NCBI RefSeq assembly: GCF_002684405.1
Contig: NZ_NYVD01000129.1
Span: 1-54,979, forward strand
Direction of reading: 5' to 3'
Source: Parvibaculum sp.
GTDB taxonomy: Bacteria > Pseudomonadota > Alphaproteobacteria > Parvibaculales > Parvibaculaceae
Length of the DNA stretch: 54,979 nucleotides
Positions within the stretch are counted from its first letter, which is position 1; every line of letters begins with the position of its first letter. The notes under the pieces were generated by a model that was given only the letters and a program-made list of their open reading frames with translations, had not been told where the DNA came from and searched no databases. Shown here in pieces: positions 51,021 through 54,979 of the stretch. Position numbers and translations under genes: made by a program.

Positions 51021-52019
51021 TCAGCCCTTGGCCGCGCCGCCGCCAAGCGATGCCTGGGCGGGGGAGGATGCGTCGATGCTGATCGTGTTCGGCGCGGATA
51101 CCGTGCCTTCGATGGTGCGGTTGGAACGGATATTCATGATACGGACGACATCGCCGATGGCGCCGTCTTCAAGCGCGCGGCCGCGGGCGGTGAGCGTCAG
51201 GGCGCCGGTCTTGTAGATGACGTCCACCTGCGAGCCCTTGCTGACGAGGACGGGCGGCTCCATGTCGGACAGGCGCAGCGGCACGCCCGCGCGCACCGGG
51301 CGGCGCGGCGACATGCCCTTGAGCTGGTTTTCGGCGCCGATGATGTTGCCGGCGACGCGGCTGGCGGGGAGCTTCACCCATTCGATGTCGCGGGCTCTCA
51401 CGACCTCGCCCGGCGTCATGTCGCGCGACAGCACGGGCACGTCGCGCACCGGATAGGCGCGGCCGGACACGCGGCGCAGCGGGGCGAGCGCATCGTCGGC
51501 GGGCGCGCGGATGGCGGCGGCGAAGGTGCCGTTTCGGTTGTTCCAGGCAAGCTGTTCGACCTTTACCGTGAGGGGCGCGCCGTCCGCCACCTGGATGCCG
51601 GACAGGCCTTGCGCGAAATCCACCTGAAGGGAAGACGGGTCGCTGAGCGAGGGCGAGCGCGCCGTTACGGCGTTGGCGATGGAAGCGGCGATTTCGGTTT
51701 CGGGCACCTGAACGCCTGCGCGGGCGATCACGACATGGGTGAGGCCTGCATGATTGTGCCAGTCGATACCGTTGCGCCGCGCGGCAAGCGAAATGCGCGA
51801 GACGGAAAGCTGACCGGCAAGACCGGGCGCGGGTGCCTGGGCGATGACGACATCGGCAGCCTGGCCCGCATCGTCGAAGAGATCGCCCAGCGTCACCACA
51901 TCCTGCGACACGGTGACGGCGGGATGAAGCTCGGCGGCGGCAAGCGGCGCGGCGCCGCCCGCGACAAGCAGAAGGCCGAGCGCGACGGTGCGACAGGAGG
52001 CGAGAAGAGTGCGGATCAT
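51021..52019 (-). CDS. flgA: FlgA, P-ring assembly chaperone
   Basis: The 332-residue precursor has a signal peptide (VALGLLLVAGGAAPLAAA) and a C-terminal SAF/FlgA domain: VLSRDMTPGEVVRARDIEWVKLPASR, RRPVRAGVPLRLSDMEPPVLVSKGSQVDVIYKTGALTLTARGRALEDGAIGDVVRI. At over 300 residues it is longer than E. coli FlgA (219), with an extra N-terminal domain (ELHPAVTVSQDVVTLGDLFDDAG) usual in alphaproteobacteria. FlgA helps FlgI assemble around the rod. Confidence 0.93.
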   Translation of the reverse strand: MIRTLLASCRTVALGLLLVAGGAAPLAAAELHPAVTVSQDVVTLGDLFDDAGQAADVVIAQAPAPGLAGQLSVSRISLAARRNGIDWHNHAGLTHVVIARAGVQVPETEIAASIANAVTARSPSLSDPSSLQVDFAQGLSGIQVADGAPLTVKVEQLAWNNRNGTFAAAIRAPADDALAPLRRVSGRAYPVRDVPVLSRDMTPGEVVRARDIEWVKLPASRVAGNIIGAENQLKGMSPRRPVRAGVPLRLSDMEPPVLVSKGSQVDVIYKTGALTLTARGRALEDGAIGDVVRIMNIRSNRTIEGTVSAPNTISIDASSPAQASLGGGAAKG

Positions 52020-52031
52020 CGGTCTCGCTCC

Positions 52032-52817
52032 TTACTTCACGTTGGAGGTGACGGACATCATTTCGTCCGAGGCGGAGATGATCTTGGCGTTCATCTCATA
52101 GGCGCGCTGGGCGGTGATGAGCGAGGTGATTTCGTTCACCGCGTTCACATTCGAGGTTTCCAGAAAGCGCTGCTGCAGCGAGCCGAAACCGGTGTCGTCG
52201 GGATTGCCCAGCGTTGCGGCGCCGCTTGCCGTGGTTTCCTGGAAGAGATTGTTGCCCATCGGGTCGAGGCCGGACTCGTTCTGGAAGGTGGCGAGTTCCA
52301 GCGTGCCGACGATCTGCGGATCGGTCTGGCCGGGGATCTTGGCCTGGACCTGTCCGTCGCTGGAAATGGTGACGTCGGTCGCGTCCTGCGGGATGGTGAT
52401 GCCGGGGGCCACGGTGTAGCCGTCGGCGGTCACGATCTGCCCGTCGGGGGAAAGCTGGAAAGAGCCCGCGCGGGTATAGGCGTCTTCGCCGCTGGGCATC
52501 TGCACATGGAAGAAGCCGCGGCCCTGAATGGCGACGTCGAGATCGTTCCCGGTGTTCTGGTAGCCGCCCTGCGACATGATGCGGTAGACGGAGCCCGTTT
52601 TCACGCCGAGGCCGACCTGAATGCCGGCGGGCACCACCGTGCCGCTGTCCGACGAGTTGGTGCCGACGCGGCGCAGGTTCTGGTAGAGCAGGTCCTGAAA
52701 CTCGGCGCGCTGACGCTTGAAGCCCGTGGTGCTCATATTCGCGATGTTGTTCGAGATGACCTCGACGTTGAGCTGCTGGGCCATCATGCCGGTGGCTGCG
52801 ATGCTGAGGGACTGCAT
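52032..52817 (-). CDS. flgG: FlgG, distal rod protein
   Basis: This 261-residue protein has MQSLSIAATGMMAQQLNVEVISNNIANMSTTGFKRQRAEFQDLLYQNLRRVG, the characteristic distal-rod lead, GDLDVAIQGRGFF-like text (GNDLDVAIQGRGFFHVQM) and the C-terminus FLETSNVNAVNEITSLITAQRAYEMNAKIISASDEMMSVTSNVK. Length equals that of enteric FlgG. It is 38 bp downstream of flgF and 12 bp before flgA. Confidence 0.97.
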   Translation of the reverse strand: MQSLSIAATGMMAQQLNVEVISNNIANMSTTGFKRQRAEFQDLLYQNLRRVGTNSSDSGTVVPAGIQVGLGVKTGSVYRIMSQGGYQNTGNDLDVAIQGRGFFHVQMPSGEDAYTRAGSFQLSPDGQIVTADGYTVAPGITIPQDATDVTISSDGQVQAKIPGQTDPQIVGTLELATFQNESGLDPMGNNLFQETTASGAATLGNPDDTGFGSLQQRFLETSNVNAVNEITSLITAQRAYEMNAKIISASDEMMSVTSNVK

Positions 52818-52855
52818 GTTCTAGATCCTCTTTCTCAAAATTCCGCGGCGGCGCT

Positions 52856-53587
52856 TCAGGCGGCCTGGCCGAGTTTGGATATGGCGTCGCGGCGCATCTG
52901 GTCGGCGCTGTCGACGAGTTTCTGGGCACTCGCATAGGAGCGGGTGACATCGATCATGTTCGTCATCTGGAGGATGGCGTTGACGTTGGAGCCTTCCAGC
53001 GCGCCCTGCACGACATGCGGCTTTTCGACGGGCACTTCCGCCTGGTCGGTGGTGTAGAGCGTGCCGCCCGCGGCCTTCAGCAGGCGTTCATTGTCGAATT
53101 CGACGAGGCCGAGCTTGCCGCGCTGTCCCTGATCGGTCGAAATCGTGCCGTCGCGCGCGATGGAGATGTCCTCTTCGTCGGGGCGGAAGGTGATGACCGA
53201 GCCATTGTCGTCGAGCACGGGATTGCCGGAGACATCGACAAGCCGTCCCTGCGCATCGAGCGAGAAATGGCCGTTGCGGGTGTAGCGGATGCCTGCATCG
53301 GTCTGGACCTTGAAATAGCCCTTGCCGGAAATGGCGGCGTCCATCGGGTTGCCGGTCGGTTCCAGCTTGCCGTCGGCCAGATCGCGGTTGAGGCCGATAT
53401 CCTGGACGAAGGAGAGCGACTTGTCGGGGGCATCCTCGGTCGCGACCGGCATGACGTATTCGTCGAACAGCATGGATTCCGACTTGTAGCCATTGGTGTT
53501 CATGTTCGCGAGGTTGTTCGCGATGATGGACATGTTCCGTTGCATGGCCATCTGTCTCGACAATCCGATGAGCAGTGCGTTTTCCAT
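52856..53587 (-). CDS. flgF: FlgF, proximal rod protein
   Basis: This 243-residue protein begins MENALLIGLSRQMAMQRNMSIIANNLANMNTNGYKSES, contains AISGKGYFKVQTDAGIRYTRNGHFSLDAQGRLVDVSGNPVL, and ends ALEGSNVNAILQMTNMIDVTRSYASAQKLVDSADQMRRDAISKLGQ. It is the proximal rod component and first gene of the operon, with a sigma-54-type promoter about 60 bp upstream. Confidence 0.95.
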   Translation of the reverse strand: MENALLIGLSRQMAMQRNMSIIANNLANMNTNGYKSESMLFDEYVMPVATEDAPDKSLSFVQDIGLNRDLADGKLEPTGNPMDAAISGKGYFKVQTDAGIRYTRNGHFSLDAQGRLVDVSGNPVLDDNGSVITFRPDEEDISIARDGTISTDQGQRGKLGLVEFDNERLLKAAGGTLYTTDQAEVPVEKPHVVQGALEGSNVNAILQMTNMIDVTRSYASAQKLVDSADQMRRDAISKLGQAA

Positions 53588-53643
53588 GGTGCAGTCGTCC
53601 TAGGGTGGCTGTCCGGTTTTCGCTTCGATCCCGGACTTCCATG

Positions 53644-53659
53644 TGCAGGCGCTGTGCCA
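53644..53659 (-). promoter_or_regulatory. Sigma-54-type promoter of the flgF operon
   Basis: On the minus strand TGGCACA-GCGC-CTGCA: perfect TGGCAC, GG-N10-GC spacing, near-perfect -12. It is within the 331-bp gene-free stretch 53588-53918 shared with fliL. Confidence 0.75.
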
Positions 53660-53734
53660 GACAGATAACTCAATGAAATCAGTGGCTTGGGTTTTTCGTA
53701 CCGGCGGCGGGATTTGCTTGAGGAAGGCTTTACC

Positions 53735-53749
53735 CGGCAATATCTGCCG
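53735..53749. promoter_or_regulatory. CGGCA-N5-TGCCG palindrome between flgF and fliL (FlbD/ftr-like)
   Basis: CGGCA-ATATC-TGCCG is centred about 97 bp upstream of the flgF -12 element. Further towards fliL a GTTAAC at 53830-53835 could be a CtrA half-site for fliL, but no full TTAA-N7-TTAA is present there. Confidence 0.72.
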
Positions 53750-53918
53750 CTTTTCCGGCGCGCCTATATAAGGATTCGCGCGGGTGCGTACGCGCATCCA
53801 TGAAGGGAAGCCGGTCTGAAAAACTCTTCGTTAACTAAACTCCACGATGATCGATTTGTCGTGAAGCACATGTCCTGGGCAGGACGCTTCATGACGCGGG
53901 CAAAAAAGAGGTGGGGCT

Positions 53919-54416
53919 ATGACCGCGACAGATGTCGATCCGTCCACTGAAGTGGAAGGCGTCTCCGATAAATCTGAAAAGAAATCGGGACCCAACAAGC
54001 TTGTGCTTGTCGGGGGGCTCGTTGCGGTGTTGCTCGTCGTCGGGGGCGCAGGAGCCTGGTTCACGGGCATGCTGGGGGGCTCCGGCGCCCCGACGGAAGA
54101 GAAGGTGGCGGTCGCACCTGTTTTCTACGACCTTCCCGATTTCCTATCCAATCTGAGCGGTCCGCCGCCGCAGCGCTACCTGAAGATGCGGGTGTCGCTG
54201 CAGCTTGAAAACCAGGAAGCCAGCAAGATCGTCGATCAGCAGCTTCCCCGGGTACTGGACGGCTTTCAGACCTATCTCAGGCAGCTCCGTCCCGAAGACC
54301 TCAAGGGCTCGGCGGCGATGATGCGCCTGAAGGAAGAGCTTCTGCGGCGCCTGAATCTGGCGATTCAGCCGCCCGTGGTCAAAGACATCCTGTTCAAGGA
54401 AATCATCGTTCAGTAA
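53919..54416 (+). CDS. fliL: FliL, flagellar basal-body/stator-associated protein
   Basis: The 165-residue protein has an acidic cytoplasmic start, a basic flank (KSEKKSGPNK), one membrane helix (LVLVGGLVAVLLVVGGAGAWFTGML) and a periplasmic FliL domain (VFYDLPDFLSNLSGPPPQRYLKMRVSLQLENQEA ... LRLNLAIQPPVVKDILFKEIIVQ). FliL forms rings around stators and supports motor torque. It is followed after 15 bp by fliM, the fliL-fliM order of Caulobacter. Confidence 0.94.
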   Translation: MTATDVDPSTEVEGVSDKSEKKSGPNKLVLVGGLVAVLLVVGGAGAWFTGMLGGSGAPTEEKVAVAPVFYDLPDFLSNLSGPPPQRYLKMRVSLQLENQEASKIVDQQLPRVLDGFQTYLRQLRPEDLKGSAAMMRLKEELLRRLNLAIQPPVVKDILFKEIIVQ

Positions 54417-54431
54417 GCGGACCGAATTCTC

Positions 54432-54979
54432 ATGGCCGACGCCGATCTGCAAGACATGGAAGACAAGACCCTGGACGAGACGCAGGAGGATGCCGATGGC
54501 ACGTCCGAGCGCGTGCTGAACCAGGACGAAATCGACAACCTTCTCGGCTTCGAAGTCGAGGAAGAGGTGGCCGACGAACGCACGGGCATTCAGGCAATCG
54601 TCAATTCGGCGCTTGTTTCCTATGAGCGCCTGCCGATGCTCGAAATCGTTTTCGACCGGCTCGTCCGGCTGATGACGATCTCGCTTCGTAATTTCACCTC
54701 CGACAATGTCGAGGTTTCGCTCGACAATGTGTCGTCGATCCGCTTCGGCGACTATCTCAATTCGATCCCGCTGCCGGCGATCCTGAGCGTGTTCCGCGCG
54801 AAGGAGTGGGACAATTTCGGTATGTTCACCGTCGATTCCAACCTGATCTATTCGGTGGTCGACGTGCTGCTGGGCGGCCGCCGCGGCACCGCGGCGATGC
54901 GGATCGAGGGGCGACCCTATACGACGATCGAACTCAATCTCGTTCAGCGCATGATCGAGGTCGTGCTGCAGGACGTGCA
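54432..54979 (+). CDS. fliM: FliM, flagellar motor switch protein, 3' end outside the window
   Basis: ATG 54432 opens a frame that runs to the end of the window (182 complete codons). After an acidic extension of about 28 residues comes VLNQDEIDNLLGFE, the FliM CheY-P-binding motif. It is followed by RLVRLMTISLRNFTSDNVEVSL, SIRFGDYLNSIPLPAILSVFRAKEWDNFGMF, VDVLLGGRRG and TTIELNLVQRMIEVVLQDV of the middle domain. The N-terminal extension before the CheY motif is longer than in E. coli, where the motif is near the terminus. Confidence 0.95.
   Translation, partial: MADADLQDMEDKTLDETQEDADGTSERVLNQDEIDNLLGFEVEEEVADERTGIQAIVNSALVSYERLPMLEIVFDRLVRLMTISLRNFTSDNVEVSLDNVSSIRFGDYLNSIPLPAILSVFRAKEWDNFGMFTVDSNLIYSVVDVLLGGRRGTAAMRIEGRPYTTIELNLVQRMIEVVLQDV

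Noticed and set aside
53830-53835. GTTAAC upstream of fliL as a full CtrA site
   Set aside because: No second TTAA at the seven-base spacing; at most a half-site, so not listed as a feature.

Overview
The window is ordinary high-GC alphaproteobacterial chromosome. Supporting signs are the flaF/flbT/fliX flagellar genes, a one-cysteine DksA, CtrA-type boxes (TTAA-N7-TTAA), direct-repeat LexA boxes (GAAC-N7-GAAC) and an imuA/imuB/dnaE2 mutasome. A Hyphomicrobiales/Parvibaculum-like organism is my guess, but genus cannot be fixed from the sequence. Both ends cut genes: a phosphotransferase on the left and fliM on the right. I see no rRNA, tRNA, CRISPR array or insertion sequence.

Region 1 (1-16.7 kb) is metabolism, envelope and signalling. 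It holds a phosphotransferase with a coupled unknown protein, an MFS carrier overlapping a TauD-type dioxygenase, a zinc-free MDR oxidoreductase and a dipeptide epimerase. A CHASE2 membrane protein follows whose cyclase domain has lost key catalytic residues, then a c-type cytochrome. Next is a four-gene Mla/Mce lipid-transport operon with a STAS-permease fusion and a PqiC-like lipoprotein. A two-TM coiled-coil protein resembling TipN in layout, an Hpt protein and a sulfatase-superfamily hydrolase complete the region.

Region 2 (16.8-36.2 kb) begins with two [2Fe-2S] ferredoxins around a ferredoxin-NADP reductase, with an AroQ chorismate mutase between. An SOS mutagenesis locus follows: imuA and imuB each have their own LexA box, a pair of small paralogous lipoproteins lies between them, and a DUF559 endonuclease-like gene framed by inverted repeat elements sits between imuB and dnaE2. 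Then come a DevBCA/MacAB-like exporter, an Rrf2 regulator with a palindrome over its own start and a methyltransferase behind it, and a MoxR ATPase / VWA protein pair flanking a small secreted protein.

Region 3 (36.2-55 kb) is a flagellar cluster. It contains hook and hook-associated genes (flgE, flgK, flgL), the flagellin regulators flaF and flbT, two flagellins, a TPR-glycosyltransferase like FlmG, and an flgI / rod-binding protein / FlgN-like operon divergent from fliX. After these come dksA, the flgF-flgG-flgA-flgH operon and fliL-fliM. Four intergenic regions each carry a perfect CGGCA-N5-TGCCG palindrome about 95-140 bp upstream of a GG-N10-GC (sigma-54-type) promoter facing flgE, a flagellin, flgI or flgF. 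CtrA-type boxes precede fliX and the FlmG-like gene. This resembles the Caulobacter CtrA - FliX/FlbD - sigma-54 hierarchy and is the most coherent regulatory signal in the window.
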